Shown piece by piece: positions 14,201 to 26,557 of a DNA stretch of 64,000 bases. The notes under the pieces are model-generated. The model saw only the letters and a list, made by a program, of their open reading frames with translations. It was not told where the DNA came from and ran no database searches. This stretch comes from Hypomyces perniciosus (lineage: Eukaryota > Ascomycota > Sordariomycetes > Hypocreales > Hypocreaceae): contig SPDT01000005.1 in NCBI GenBank assembly GCA_008477525.1, positions 1,550,001 to 1,614,000 of the forward strand, written 5' to 3'. Both the position numbers and the translations under genes were made by a program. Each line of letters begins with the position of its first letter. The stretch's first letter is position 1.

Positions 14201-14390
14201 AAAGGGAAATCTATTATCTACAATGTACAGAATTAGTGTTATTATTATGATTGAAAGTGGTATAGAAAGAAGATTAAGGAATTGAAAGCTACGAAGATTT
14301 CTGTGCGCGCGCACGGACTGTCTGTTCCAGTAGCAATTCTTATCTGTTCCAATAGCATTACTCTTATTTAATTGTAAGACTTAATAACCT
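11233..14390 (-). mobile_element. Family B retroelement remnant, copy B1
   Basis: A minus-strand element whose 5' end lies near 14385 and whose body extends left; the left boundary is not resolved. The best-preserved part, 13930-14385, aligns with 23345-23727 and more weakly with 31665-31893. Read on the minus strand, all three contain a start-like ATGCTATT followed by a conserved coding-like stretch, broken here by stops. Gene content is not recognisable. The order (short N-terminal frame at the 5' end, long decayed body) suggests a retroelement, but the superfamily is unknown. A solo-LTR-like insert lies at 12274-12605. Confidence 0.5.
12274..12605. mobile_element. Solo LTR (332 bp), family different from A
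   Basis: A stretch of moderate G+C inside the A/T block, with inverted ends TGTTGAGTCC at 12274 and ...TTTTCAACA at 12605, the TG...CA hallmark of an LTR. The four bases outside each end, CTGC (12270-12273) and CTAC (12606-12609), differ by one G-to-A change and may be a target duplication. No matching partner LTR was found in the window, so it is called solo. Orientation is not decided. Confidence 0.55.
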
Positions 14391-14610
14391 TTTATATCTT
14401 TATACTATACTACTGTAAATAATGTAAAATAAAAAGTAAAACTGTATTTAAAAAGCTGCTTTTATATAAATACATTAAAATATTAACTTTATAATATAGT
14501 AATAGTAGTTTAATAATATTGCAATATATATTAATTATATAGCTATTAAACTTTTTATTCAATAATATTAATTTACAGTTACTGCTTTGCCTATATAAAG
14601 AGAGCAAGAG

Positions 14611-14781
14611 TGACACAGACATGACAATGGACATGCCTGGCCTGGCAACAGCTTCTGCTGTTGCCACTTTGTAGTAGATAAAACATATAAGGTAGCGTTC
14701 CGCTGCACCTCTTCTTAGCTAGTTCATGTTACCTTTTTTCGCTGTTTTTAGCACACGCTTTTAATCACTCTATCATATGGA
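14611..14781. mobile_element. Family C element, divergent copy C3
   Basis: Shares the diagnostic core with C1 (GGCAACAGC, spacer, GCTGTTGCCACTTTGT, then GTAGAT) but diverges strongly outside it. The left part carries ACACAGACATGACA and a GGACATGCCTGG stretch; the right part contains CCTTTTTTCGCTG. End points are approximate. An open minus-strand frame crossing it (14410-14667) is a chance read through the element into A/T sequence and not a gene. Confidence 0.6.
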
Positions 14782-15443
14782 GTTCCTTCATTATATAATA
14801 GCACTTTTATATAATAGTATACTTTACTGTATAGTCACTTTATCTTTTAAAAGCTAAAAGTTAATAAATGTTTTCAGTAAATATAATATATGTCTGTAAT
14901 AGTAGTTTATAAAACTTTTAATAAGTCTACTATTATCTTTTATAAAGAATCTTATTAATAATTATATATATAACGATTTAATTAAATGACTCTTTTATAT
15001 CTAAAACCTAGATATTATTTAAAACCTCTATAAAAGACTTTAGCTATTAAATAATGAGAAACTGCCTATACCAGTTATAGTTTATACTGCTAATAGCAGT
15101 AATACCAGCAATAGTACTATTAATAACAGTAGTAGCAGCAGCAGTAGAGGTGGAGTTAATAAATAATAAATATAGCAGTTACAGTAATTATAAAGAGAGT
15201 AAGAGTGAGGGCGAAGGCGATTTAAGGGACAGCTTTTAAATTAATATACCCCTTTTTATAATTTGCTGCTAAAATGCAAATTTCCGCTATTATACAGGTT
15301 TAACCTTTTTTGTATATATAAATATAAAGGTTTAAATTTAATGTATTATATCAATATATATTTTTACATATTTTTATATTAATACATATAGTTACTCTTA
15401 TAAAATATTAATTTAATTTTGTATTAAGAATATTAATATATAT
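14782..15443. other. AT-rich sequence with a short AGC/AGT-rich tract
   Basis: No gene. Around 15125-15160 there is a short low-complexity tract of GTAGCAGCAG type. Around 15190-15235 a patch of higher G+C (GAGAGTAAGAGTGAGGGCG) looks like a fragment of an older, less mutated sequence. The rest is A/T-saturated repeat debris. Confidence 0.55.
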
Positions 15444-17980
15444 ATCAGGTATAACTATACACTTAATCTAAAGGATCTTATATTATATGCATTATTATAT
15501 ATAGTATACTAGTTTAAATGTCTTTATTGATTAATTAGCTTAATAAAACTATACTTTTTCACTAATACTGTATTTATATTAACTAATAGTTATTATATTA
15601 AATAGTTGCAGTATTATATATAATTTTAAAAAAGTTTTTAATCTAGAAATTAGTTTTTATCTTTACTATTCATATAAAGTATAAAGTATACAGTAATAAA
15701 AAAGACAATTTAATTTATTTAAATTAGTTTATACAATTAACTAATATATATAATCTTAAATAACTTTATCTATTAATTTTAATATTTATATATATTTATT
15801 TTGATTAATTATTTATATACTATAACTTTATTAATTAATAAAATAAAAATTATTAAAAGCTTTATATAATAAATAAGAAATAATACTTTTTAAAAAATAA
15901 ATATTAATAACATTTATTTAGTAATAAAGAGATAGAATTAATAAAAGTTAAATAGATATAAACTAAATTAAATACATATAAACTAAATTAAATGTATTAT
16001 ATTATTAAATTTTAATATCAAAGTAATTTAATATTTATAGTTTATAACTTAACTTTAATTATCCTATTAATAATATTCAGCCTTTTAATTAAAATAGAAA
16101 ATTAAAAGTAAAGTTTATAGATTATAATAGTAATTTTTGATTTGTATATTTAATTTATTAAAATTTAAAATTAATACTACTACTCCCTTTATTATTTATA
16201 ATATTACTATTAATACTATTAATATAAATAATATTAAAATAAAAGTTTTATAAATCTTAATTATTTATATTTATTATTTTAATATTAATATTTTTATTAA
16301 TTTATTCTTTTATTTATAATATATTTAAATTTAAATTTATGTTAATTTATCTTTATAAAAATATTTAGTTAAACTTAGTATAGTAATAAAATTAAATAAA
16401 TACTTCAATTATTTTTTATAAAAAATAATAAATTTAATAACTAATATTTAATAAATCCCTTTAATTAAATACTATAATATTATATTGTATTATTAAAAGT
16501 ATATATTAGCTATACTATATTTAAGAATATGTTTACTAATAGAAAAGAATAATTACTGTAATTATTATAAATAAAAATAAATAAAGCTATATAATATATT
16601 TTATAAATAAATAAATTATAATATTAAAAAAGCTATATTAATATTTATATATATCTATTATATTAATTAAATAGGTTTTTTTATAGTTATAAATAAGATT
16701 ATTATAATATTTAATATAATACAAATATTTAATTTATACTTTTATTAAAAAGTTAGTATAAAAATAAATATAATAATATAATAAATAATATTTTTATTAT
16801 TAAATATTAAAATAATATATTTAAAATAATTATATTTATTATTAAAAAAATATTTATATTAATTTTATTAAAAACATTAAAGAATTAAAAATATAAAAAA
16901 AGAGTTATTAAATTATTAAAGGATTTATAATTATTAATTATATTCAAAAATATAATTTAAATATTTAAATAAAAAGATTAAGTTATAAAAAGTTTAATAT
17001 AATAAAATTTAAATTTAAAAAGAAATTAAAAAAATTAAATAATTCTTATTTTTATTAAAAGATTTTAAACTATTATTAAAGATATATAAAATTAATATAA
17101 ATAATTAATAAAATTATATAAAAATATAATATATATTTATATATATAAATAGATTTAATAAAAAATGTTTTTAGTAATAATTATAATAAATTAAAAGTAA
17201 AAGAATGTAAAAGTTTTATAAAAATAAAAAAATTATTTTTATTAAAATAAATAAACTATATATATTAATTAAATTATATAATTAAAATATATAGAAACGT
17301 ATTATATTTAATAATATATAATTATATAAAAGCTAATATGAAATCTAATCTAAAACTAAAATTTAATATAATAATAAGAAATATAATATATTTAAATATC
17401 TAAATAAATAAAAGTTATTTATAAAATTGTATATTTACTATAAAAGTCTTTATAGTAAATAAAATAAATTAATATAAAAAATATTAAAATTAATTTAAAT
17501 AAATAAAAAAATATAATTTAATTTTTATATTATAAAAATAATTATAGGATATTATAATATATTTATACTTTATTAGTGAAATATGATTTATAAAAGACTT
17601 TAAATTAAATATATTTATTGGGATAAGCTTTTTAAACTAAATATAATATAAATATATAAATATAAAATTATAAAATAAAAAATAAAAATATATAAAAAAA
17701 TAAAAATAAAATAATAAAATTAAAATAAAATAATTATTAACTTTTTCTAATTAAATATAAATAAAAATAAATATTTTAGTCTTAATTTTTATTTATCTAG
17801 TTAAAATATTACTTTAAATATAATAAAATTATTAAAATATTTTATAAATTATAAAAAAGTTATAATTTAATTATATTCATTAAATATAATTATTTTAATA
17901 AATTATAAAACAATAAAAACATAATAAATAATATTATAATATTAATATATAATTTAATAAAAGTAATTAATTAATTAATT

Positions 17981-18130
17981 ATCACGAAGGTGATCGATGA
18001 CCAGTGTCAAAAGGTGAAAAAAGCATAAATGAAAAGACTAACTAAAGTGCGAACTGCGAAGGGCTATCTATTTGTTGTCATCTACCACAAAGTGGCAACA
18101 GCGCAAGCTGTTGTCAGGCACGTCTGTGCC
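17981..18130. mobile_element. Family C hairpin-ended element, copy C2 (150 bp)
   Basis: Exactly 150 bp, opposite in orientation to C1 and differing from it at only a few bases. It starts with the hairpin ATCAC-GAAG-GTGAT and ends with GGCAC-AGAC-GTGCC read on the other strand. It sits inside a RIP-saturated family A copy while being essentially unmutated itself, so it arrived later. No clear target duplication is seen (ATTAATT on the left, AATATAT on the right). Confidence 0.8.
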
Positions 18131-19459
18131 AATATATATATTAGTTTTATTTAAATTAATTTTAGTAAAATATATATTATATTTTAAATTTTATAAATTT
18201 AATTTTAAATATTTTATTTTATTTATTTATATTAAAAAAATATAAAATCTTTAAAACTATCAAATACATTAAATAATCTTTTTAAACGAAAATTGATTAT
18301 AATAATTATATAAATAAATAAAAGTATTAAATTAAAATTTATAAAACGTTCTATTTTTAATAATAAATTAATTTAAATAATAAAAATATTAAAGATATAA
18401 ATAAAAGTTAAATATATATATAATTTATATAAAAAAATTAAAAAATATAACTATTATTTATATTTAACGATAATTTCCTTTATTAAATTAAATTAAATAA
18501 AGTAAAATTAGTATATATATTTTTAAACTATATATACTAAATCTTAAAGGCAGTTTATAATAGAAATTCTTATATTAATATATATATAATAACTATAATA
18601 TTTAAAGGATTATTTTTTATAAAAAGTTAAAGTAAATTAAAAATTAAATAAAATAATATATAATTTATTTAAAAAGTATAATAAATCAATAATTATAATT
18701 AAAAAAATATAATTAATATTTATTTAAGTAATTTAAAATGTAAATCTTATATTTATTATTATTTAGATATAAATAAAAGCTTTAAATAAAAAAATTAAAC
18801 TATAAAAATAGTTATCTAATATTATAATCTTTATATAAAAGTTATTTTATATTTATAGTTTATATTAAACAATCTTATAAAATAAAATAATATTTAAAGT
18901 TAAATTAAATAAATTATTAAATCTATATAAATAAATATAATTATTAATAAAAGCTATAAAGAAATTATAATAAAAAACAGGGAATTTTATATTAAATATT
19001 ATTTCTTTACTTTAACGTATAATGAATAGTAAATAAAAAGAGTATAAATACTATATAGTAACTAATAAATATAAATAGCTATTAATTATTAAACTTTTTA
19101 TTATAGATTTAATTTTTATAACAATTTTCTTTTTACTTTATTATTATTATTATTATGTTTATAAAAAGATTTTAATTATATATCTTTATTTACTTCAAAG
19201 GTATATTATTTTATATATTATTATTATATTATATACATATAGTTTTATTACTTTACATAAATTAATTTAATTTTATTAAAATAATAAATTATTATAATAT
19301 TATAAAAGTAATTAATATTAAAGCCATATTATTAAAACTAAAATGTATTTAAATTAATAAAAAATCAAAAATATTTAAAACTTTAATTTTAAAGTTTAAT
19401 AAAAACTTTTAATATAAAAGGTTTAAATTAAAATAAATAAAGAATTTAAAAAAAGAGTA

Positions 19460-20130
19460 TTACTACTATTCAGGCTGTATTATTTTACTATTCAGGCTAT
19501 AGTAGCCTATATATATACTACCTTAGCGCTAAATTTTCTTTTTTCTTATAAAGCTATATTAAATTATAATATAGTATAATATAATTTCTAAATATTAATT
19601 ATATAATTAAAGTCTTTTATAGCTAGTTAATTAATTTATTTAAATATTATATTTCTATATATTTAAATATAATATATATATATATTATAGGCTATTAATA
19701 AATCTGCGACTTTATATAGCTGGCTATATAGCTGGAATAACCTCTTTAATAGCTAAGGATATAGGTAATACTGTTAATCCTCTTTAGCTATAGCTTTAGC
19801 TATATCTGTTTCCTATTCTTCTGCCCCTATTATTCTTACCTGTTTAAGAACTCGCGGATAACGCTGGCGGCGCTATAGATAGAGGTTATATTGCTTAAGC
19901 TTAGCAGGATTATCGTTATACTGCTTTATCGTTACTGATAAAGAAAATTGCAATATAGCTGCAGCGGCGATAAAATTGGGTTATTATTAAGATTTTAGTA
20001 AAAGCTCTTTAGCTTAAGTGTTTGGAAATTCTATTGCACTATATTAAGAAAAAAGAAAATCTGGCGCCGAGGTAGTGTACATATAGGCCACTATAGCCCA
20101 AATAGCAAAACAATGCAGCCTAAATAGCAA
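19460..20130. mobile_element. DNA transposon with about 75-bp terminal inverted repeats (671 bp)
   Basis: The left end TTACTACTATTCAGGC and the inverted right end TTGCTATTTAGGCTGC continue as matching sequence for about 75 bp, both finishing in ATTTTC. Both are flanked by TA (19458-19459 and 20131-20132), as in the Tc1/mariner/pogo superfamily. Within each TIR a CTATT(C/T)(A/G)GGCT unit occurs twice. The middle (about 19700-19990) has moderate G+C and on the minus strand shows a broken coding-like stretch, but no full transposase, so the element is non-autonomous or decayed. It lies inside family A copy 4. Confidence 0.7.
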
Positions 20131-21127
20131 TACTTTAAAAATAGAAATAATAAAAAATAAAAAATAAATTAAAAAAATAAAAAAGTTTAATAATAATTAT
20201 ATACATTTAATATATAATAATTAATAATAGTAATATAAATTTAATAAATATAAATGTAAAATATAAATGTAAAATATAAATAATATATTAAATAAAGAAA
20301 AAAAAATATTAAAAATAATATTGAAAATATAATACAAACTACAAATATTAATATAATATTTAAAATAATATATTAAAATATAGCTAGCCTTTTATTAATA
20401 TTAAATAAAAAAGAGATATTGATAGTAATAAAAAAACTTTATGTAAATTAAATAATAAAAATAAAAATTATTAATTAAATTATAAAAGCAATAAATAACT
20501 TATATAAATATCAATAAATATATATATAGAAAAAACTAATATTATAGCTATAAATAGTAAATTTAATAATAATCATAATTATTAAAAAATAAAATAAATA
20601 TTAACTCTTATATTTAATTAAGTATTTAAATATATTAAATAAATAAAATTATAGTTTAAAAACTTATAAAAAATACTAATAAAGTTTATTAATCTAATAA
20701 ATAAATAAATAAATATTATTAAAAAATTAATTATAATTAATTAAAAACTTTAATAAACTTTAACCTAATTAATCTTAAACTTTATAATATTATAAAAGTA
20801 GAAAATTAAAATTAAAGTATTAAATAAAATTATTAAAAAAGTAAAAAAGCTTATAAATATAAACCAATAAAATATTAATATTAATTTATATATTAATATA
20901 TTAATAAAGATAATTAAATATTAATATACAAAATTAATAACGCTAAAAAAGAATTAATAAATATTTTTTTAATCTTTATTATCTTTAACTTTACTTTATA
21001 ACTGAATATAAATAATAATAATAATTAAAATAACTATAACCTTTTTTAAAAAAAGGGGAGTTAATACATATATTAAGTATAATTATATATTTAATCTAGA
21101 GGATCTTATATTATATATACTATTAAA

Positions 21128-23727
21128 TACTAGCAGCACTGCCGGCAATAAAAACCTATCGATTTATTAAGGTTATTCTAATAGTATAGCGTAATAAGCC
21201 TAATAAGCTCGCCTAGGAAGCTGTATTAGTTATATTGCAGTTTATATAGTAGAATATCGCTATTGTTTTCTTAGAGTTAATATATTAAAGTAAGCTGTAT
21301 AAGAAATTTTAGTTCTATATAATTAATATATGATTTTTAAGGTCTAAATAGAAAGTAGGGGTAGTATAAATAGTAATACTTTTGACTTCAAGATATATTC
21401 TTTAATAAAGTTTAATTAAATTAAATGAAATAATATATATATAAAACTATAAAGTAATAGATTTACTATTAAAAAGTAAATATAATACTATAGTTATAAC
21501 GGGAAAAGAAAACCTTTAAATATAAAGAAAATAGAAAAGATATAAATAATATTAATATTATTGTTTAGAGTAAAATATAAGTAAATAAATTAAGTTAAAA
21601 AAAGTTATATATATTTACTATAAACTATTAATTTTAGTTATATTAAAAAAACTTTATAATTAAAGTAAATTATTAATTTTAAAAAATCTATTTTATTAAC
21701 TTTTATAAAAAACTTTATTTATTATTTTTATTTAAACAAGTAATAAAACTATTACTATAAAGAAAAAACATTACGTTTAAAATTAACCTTTAAAAAGACT
21801 TAAATACCAAAAAAGGTAAACTCTTTTTAAAGACTATTATAAAATATAATAAAAGAAAAGCTTTTTATATTATAGGAAACTTTTAATAAATTATAGAATT
21901 AAAGGTTTATTTAAATTAATACCTCTTTAAGTATAATATTTATACTTTTTATAAAAAAACAAAAAGAAATCTAATTTTATATAAATTATTTTACTTTAAT
22001 TATAATTATATACTAAGCTTAATATATCCTTATTTTAATTTTAGATGCTTTAAAAAATTAATATATGTAAAATAAATTATAAAATTCAATATTAAAGTTA
22101 TATTTTATAGAATATACATAATGAAAAAGTATATATATAAAATAGTATTTTAAATAAAATATAAACTATATAAATATTAAACTTATATTTTTAGTTTATT
22201 TAATACATTTATAGCACTTTAATAATATAGTAATTATATACTATAACCTTCCATAAATAATTTTATTATTATATACTAATAATATATTAATATATATTAA
22301 GGGAATAAATTATTAAAATATAAAGGAAATACAATAAATTTATTAAATTGTATAAAAGCTAAAATTATATCTTAATATAAAGAAGTATATATATTTATAA
22401 TATAAAAGATAAGATATTTTAAATTAATTATTTAAATACATCTAGGTATTTTATATAAATTAATAAACTATAAATAATTTAAAAAATAAAATATAAGTAT
22501 TAATAATTATAAAAATATAAAGTCTTTTAAATTTCTTAACTATTATTAAATCTTTATTTTTATATTTTTATAAATATTAAGGCTTTTTTCATATAATTAC
22601 TAAAAATACTATGTTAATAAAGTTTATATAAAAAAACTATATTTTATTAAATAAAAAGGTATTATATATAGGTACTCTATATTAATATTTTAAATATTAA
22701 ACTCAATAAACTTAATATTTTTAAAAGTAATGTATTTTTAATATACTTTTAAAAGGGTTTTCTCTTAAAAAAAACCTAATAAAGAATTATAATATAATTA
22801 ATTTTTATTTAAAATAATTAATAGTAGTAAAGTATAATAATTTAAGTATATAAAAAACTAAAACATAAAGCTATAAAGTATATATAATAAATAGTAAGAG
22901 ATTATAAAAATTTATATTTTTTATAATATATTAATACCAATTAAAATGTAAATTTACTAGGTAGCCAAGTTTATAAAATATAATAATACTTATATATTAA
23001 TTTAATTATAAACTTTTAATTTTAATATATTTAATACATAAAAATTATTTATAAATATGAATTAATAATAAAGTAATTAAGTCGTTTATAAATTAATATT
23101 ATATTAAAAATATAGAATATAACGTAATACTATTAAAATAAATAAAAAGTACTATTAAAACAGATAGTTTATTTATAGTTATAACATTCTTTTAGTAATT
23201 TCCTTTAATATATAATTTATTTCTTTATAGAGTATTTATATAATATTTAATTACAGTATATCTATAGTTAACTATTCCAATACTATTAAATTGCTTTAAA
23301 TAATAGGTCTTTAGTATATATTTTATTTATTTATATACATTCCTTTAAGCTGCTTATTCTTTTAGCTGCGTGGCTGGTGTAACCTCTTTAATCTCCTTGA
23401 TCTGGGATAATGCTGCTGCTGCCGCTAGTGCTGTGGCAGAGATACGGCTTTATCGGCTAGAAGTTTTTATAACCCGCGATCTACTATAGCCTCTAAAACG
23501 TTGACTGGATGTTCTAGGCTCCTGTGCTATTGGCTGCGAGCTTTTAATCTCTAACTGTGCGGGGACCCGTTGTATGCTGGGGTTAAGCCGATGTATAGAA
23601 TTGGTGTTGTTGTTGTGATTGAAAGTGTTGTGAAAGATCGAGGAATTGAAAGCTAAGAAGATTTCTATGTGTGCGCATGGATTATCTGTTCCAGTAGCAA
23701 TTTTTATCTGTTCTAATAGCATTACCT
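21128..23727 (-). mobile_element. Family B retroelement remnant, copy B2 (best preserved)
   Basis: Minus-strand element with its 5' part at 23345-23727. There a 90-codon open frame (23722 down to 23450) begins MLLEQIKIATGT, is rich in Asn, Ser and Gln, and continues past its stop into an Ala-rich, then basic segment. The frame may be the N-terminus of a gag-like or ORF1 protein; I do not recognise the family. The body towards 21128 is A/T-saturated. At the far end, 21128-21290, sequence of moderate G+C appears that may belong to the element's 3' part. Left boundary uncertain. Confidence 0.5.
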
Positions 23728-24231
23728 ATAACATATACTTAATAAAATATTTAAAATAAAATAAAACCTTTACTTTTAAAGTAATAAATATAATAAAAGT
23801 CAAAATAAATATATAATAGTTTATTAAATACTATTACTATTTTATAAAATAATTAACTTTATTATAAATATTAAAGAATTAAATTAAGTAAGTTACTTTA
23901 AATAAATATATTACAAATCTATAAAAATAAAGCAGTAACTAAATACTGTATATTACCTTTAAATTAATAATATATTAAATTTAAGAAATTAAAAGATATA
24001 TTTTTATAAATATATATAAATTATATTTAATTATATAAAAGAAACCTTTTGCCTACCTTTTATATAGTTTACATTAAACAATCGTAAAGTTTTAATAATT
24101 AAAATAACCTTGTTTTTAAAAGAATATAATTATTATATAAAGGTTTTTTATTAATAAATAATAATAAAAATAAAATATTATAAAATAATATAATAAAATA
24201 TGTTAATAAAAGTATATTTATAATTTTATAT
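23728..24231. other. AT-rich sequence, nothing recognisable
   Basis: About 500 bp of A/T-saturated sequence between family B copy B2 and the target duplication of the copia element. No gene, no repeat that I could match. Confidence 0.6.
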
Positions 24232-24236
24232 TAATT

Positions 24237-24821
24237 TGTTAAAAAGGAGGGCTAAAAAGCAAGGATTTCAGTGTAATTGGGTAACTTTCCTATTCTGGCT
24301 AGACCTGGAATTAGGCCCGATACTAGGACCGAGTTCCTGGAGGAACTCCGGTGTAAGTCAGGAAATTTCTATTATCTTTAACGATAACAATTAAGCTAGG
24401 ACCAGCTACCCCGCCGGCCTACCCTAAACTCAATATAATAGCTATAATAGCTATTATAAAAAATCTAACTAAAATGGTTTTTTATTTATATAGCTGTAAG
24501 TCTATTTAGCCGATTTTTTATATAAATGAATTTTACATAAAATAAAAATGCAGCTATAAACCTAATTCTGCTGCTATATATTTATTATTAAGTTGGAGGA
24601 CTATTATAAAAGATAAAATATTATTTTATAATTACTTTTATAATATAGCTATATATTACTAGATATTTTATAGCTTTTTAGCTATTAAATTAATTATAAT
24701 TTAATTATTTAATTTATTATTTACCTAGTAAACTTTTAATTGTTTTTTTATTACTGTATTATATACAGCTTCCTAAAAGCTATATTTAAATGAGGCTTAG
24801 TATAACTTTATTAATTTAATA
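24237..24821 (+). repeat. Copia 5' LTR (585 bp)
   Basis: Starts TGTTAAAAAGGAGGGCT and ends ...TTAATTTAATA; the 3' LTR ends ...TTAATTTAACA, so the final CA has become TA here, a RIP-type change. It keeps islands of original composition, for example 24270-24420, including GACCGAGTTCC and CTACCCCGCCGGCC. Confidence 0.9.
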
Positions 24822-24838
24822 GGTTATAAGCCTGGGAG
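24822..24838 (+). other. Copia primer-binding site (half-tRNA initiator-Met type)
   Basis: GGTTATAAGCCTGGGAG directly after the LTR. With two G-to-A and one C-to-T changes reverted it resembles the sequence complementary to the anticodon region of initiator-Met tRNA, the internal-tRNA priming known for copia elements. The assignment is by similarity only. Confidence 0.55.
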
Positions 24839-25542
24839 AGTTTTCTTTAAGTCTCTATTAGTAGGTTTTCCTTAGTGGTTACAGCACTTCCCTTAGCGCT
24901 ACTACAGCACTTATAGCGGGTTTTTTATAGTGCTTATCCTAATACTTATAGTAGCACTTTTAGGATTTTTTAGCTACCAGAAGTTATTCCTAGGCTTTTA
25001 CTGTAAATACTGTTACAGTTATAGTAATACTACTATTAAATTAAATCTTTAACCTAAAACTATTAATCTAATAGAAATTAATCTTATCGCCTTTATATTA
25101 ATATTAATATAAGCTTTTACTCCTATTCCTATATTAATTTAAAATTTATTTTTATATATTCTTTAACTGTAAACTATTATTTTTACTTTAAATAATAGTT
25201 TTATTAAAAAAGTATTAAAAAAAGTTTATAGTTTTTTAAAAAGCTATAAGTTAATAAAGTTTAATAGCTTTAATTAATAGAAATAGTCTTTAAATATTAT
25301 ATTAAAGGCTATAGATTATTATACTTATATAGAAAATCCTATAATTATTATTTTTTATTTAATTTAAAATAGGCTTTATTATTTATATTAATTAAGGATA
25401 GTTTATTAGCTATTCCTACTGTATTTATTATTTAAATTTAAACTTTAAAAAAGGTATTTTTAATATTAAAGAGATAATATTGCTATTTTAATACTTTATA
25501 GAGAGATTCCTTTTATAGGGAATTTTATTTATTAAATTATAT

Positions 25543-25726
25543 ATCACAACGTGATCGGGGAAAGCTCTTAAAGCAGAAAAAAGTGGGATGAAAAAAGACT
25601 AACTAACAGAGCTAACTGAAGGAGAAGCAAAGCTATATCATGTAATGTCATCTATCACAAAGTGGCAACAGCTCTTGAGCTGTTGTCAGGCACATCTATG
25701 CAGCTGTCGTCAGGCACCTCTATGCC
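25543..25726. mobile_element. Family C element, copy C4, with duplicated end (184 bp)
   Basis: Begins ATCACAACGTGAT (short hairpin) and carries the family core AAAGTGGCAACAGC and GCTGTTGTCAGGCAC. The right end is partly duplicated: CAGGCACATCTATGC is followed by CAGGCACCTCTATGCC. Flanking ATTATA on both sides (25536-25541 or so, and 25727-25732) suggests a target duplication of 6-7 bp. Inserted in the dead copia element and itself little mutated. Open frames through it are accidental. Confidence 0.7.
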
Positions 25727-26154
25727 ATTATAGTAATTATAAAGGATCTTTAATTAAATTTAATACTACTTTTAATAGGCTATTAATTAAACTAGCTATT
25801 TTAAATGTTAACATTAATATATTAGATTAAGTAAATTAATATTTAAATGCTTTCGAAAAGACCTTTTTTTAATAGGCTAAAAGAATTAAAGGAATTAGTA
25901 AAGCTATTAGGCAATTAATTAAAGGTTTTAACATTTAATTTCTTATAGTAAATATATTAGAAAAGACTAAAAATCTTTTTTTCCCTGTATATAAAGTTAA
26001 TAAAGCTATAAAGCCTTTTAAATCCTTTAAGGATTAATTAATACCTTTTAAATCTAAAAATTAAAAGTTAACTTTTAATTCTGTTAAAAGGAAAGGACAT
26101 TAAAAGAATTAAAATAACTAGAAATAAACTAAAAAGGATTATACTTTTACTAGT

Positions 26155-26557
26155 TTGTCGAGGGGGAATTGGCACTCCAAAACACACACACAACACACAC
26201 ACACCCACACACAACGACTGGTATCGAGCGCGAGAACCGCGCTCCTGACAGAACCACGAAGCGGCGATTGAGTAATATAGGGACTAAAAGATACTGCGGA
26301 TCATTTGATCATGATGCCAGCAGCCGAAAGCAACCAACGGTTACCTTCATACGCCTCAGCGACTGTGTTCTCACAGGTGGGGTTGTGTGTTGAAGGGGGA
26401 AGAAGGTTGGTTTTGTATTAAACTAGGTCTATCTGTATGTCTTTATACTCTCGTGCTTCCCTGATCCAGTAACTGCTTAAATAAGCAGCCGACTTTTCTC
26501 GGGTAAGCTTAACAAGAAAGATGCAGGTGCGTTGGGCATGTCAGTTACCCCCGACAA
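26155..26557. mobile_element. Unmutated solo-LTR-like insert (about 403 bp) flanked by ACTAGT
   Basis: Normal-composition DNA in the middle of the copia element. The ends are inverted (TTGTCGAGGGGG and ACCCCCGACAA) and ACTAGT occurs on both sides (26149-26154, 26558-26563). Read on the minus strand it begins TGTCGGGGGTAACTGAC, has a TATTTAAG- and TATAAAG-type promoter region in the middle and ends ...CCTCGACA, which is LTR-like. The alternatives are a TA-flanked MITE with GTTTGTCG ends or an element with a 6-bp duplication. It contains a CA-rich microsatellite near 26180-26213. Confidence 0.6.

Larger units (their letters stand above)
15444..21127 (+). mobile_element. Family A LTR retrotransposon, longest copy (copy 4)
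   Basis: The only family A copy that runs from a 5' LTR (about 15444-15581) through the interior to a 3' LTR start. A purine run AAAAGGGGAG (21051-21060) precedes the 3' LTR at 21071, which is cut off near 21127 where other sequence begins. Compared with copy 1, roughly 0.9 kb of interior is missing near 16325. Two younger insertions interrupt it, at 17981-18130 and 19460-20130. Coding capacity is fully erased by RIP-like change. Confidence 0.7.

Noticed and set aside
14410..14667. 85-codon minus-strand open frame in the AT block
   Set aside because: Runs across a family C insert into A/T sequence; composition is Leu/Ile/Tyr/Asn-rich as expected from random A/T codons, with no family pattern.
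17974..18137. Target duplication around family C copy C2
   Set aside because: Flanks ATTAATT and AATATAT do not match well enough; only C1 and C4 give supportable duplications.
25645..25830. 61-codon open frame
   Set aside because: Reads through the duplicated end of a family C copy into RIP-mutated copia sequence.
26169..26393. 74-codon open frame rich in Thr and His
   Set aside because: Translates a CA microsatellite and LTR-like sequence inside the 403-bp insert; not a gene.
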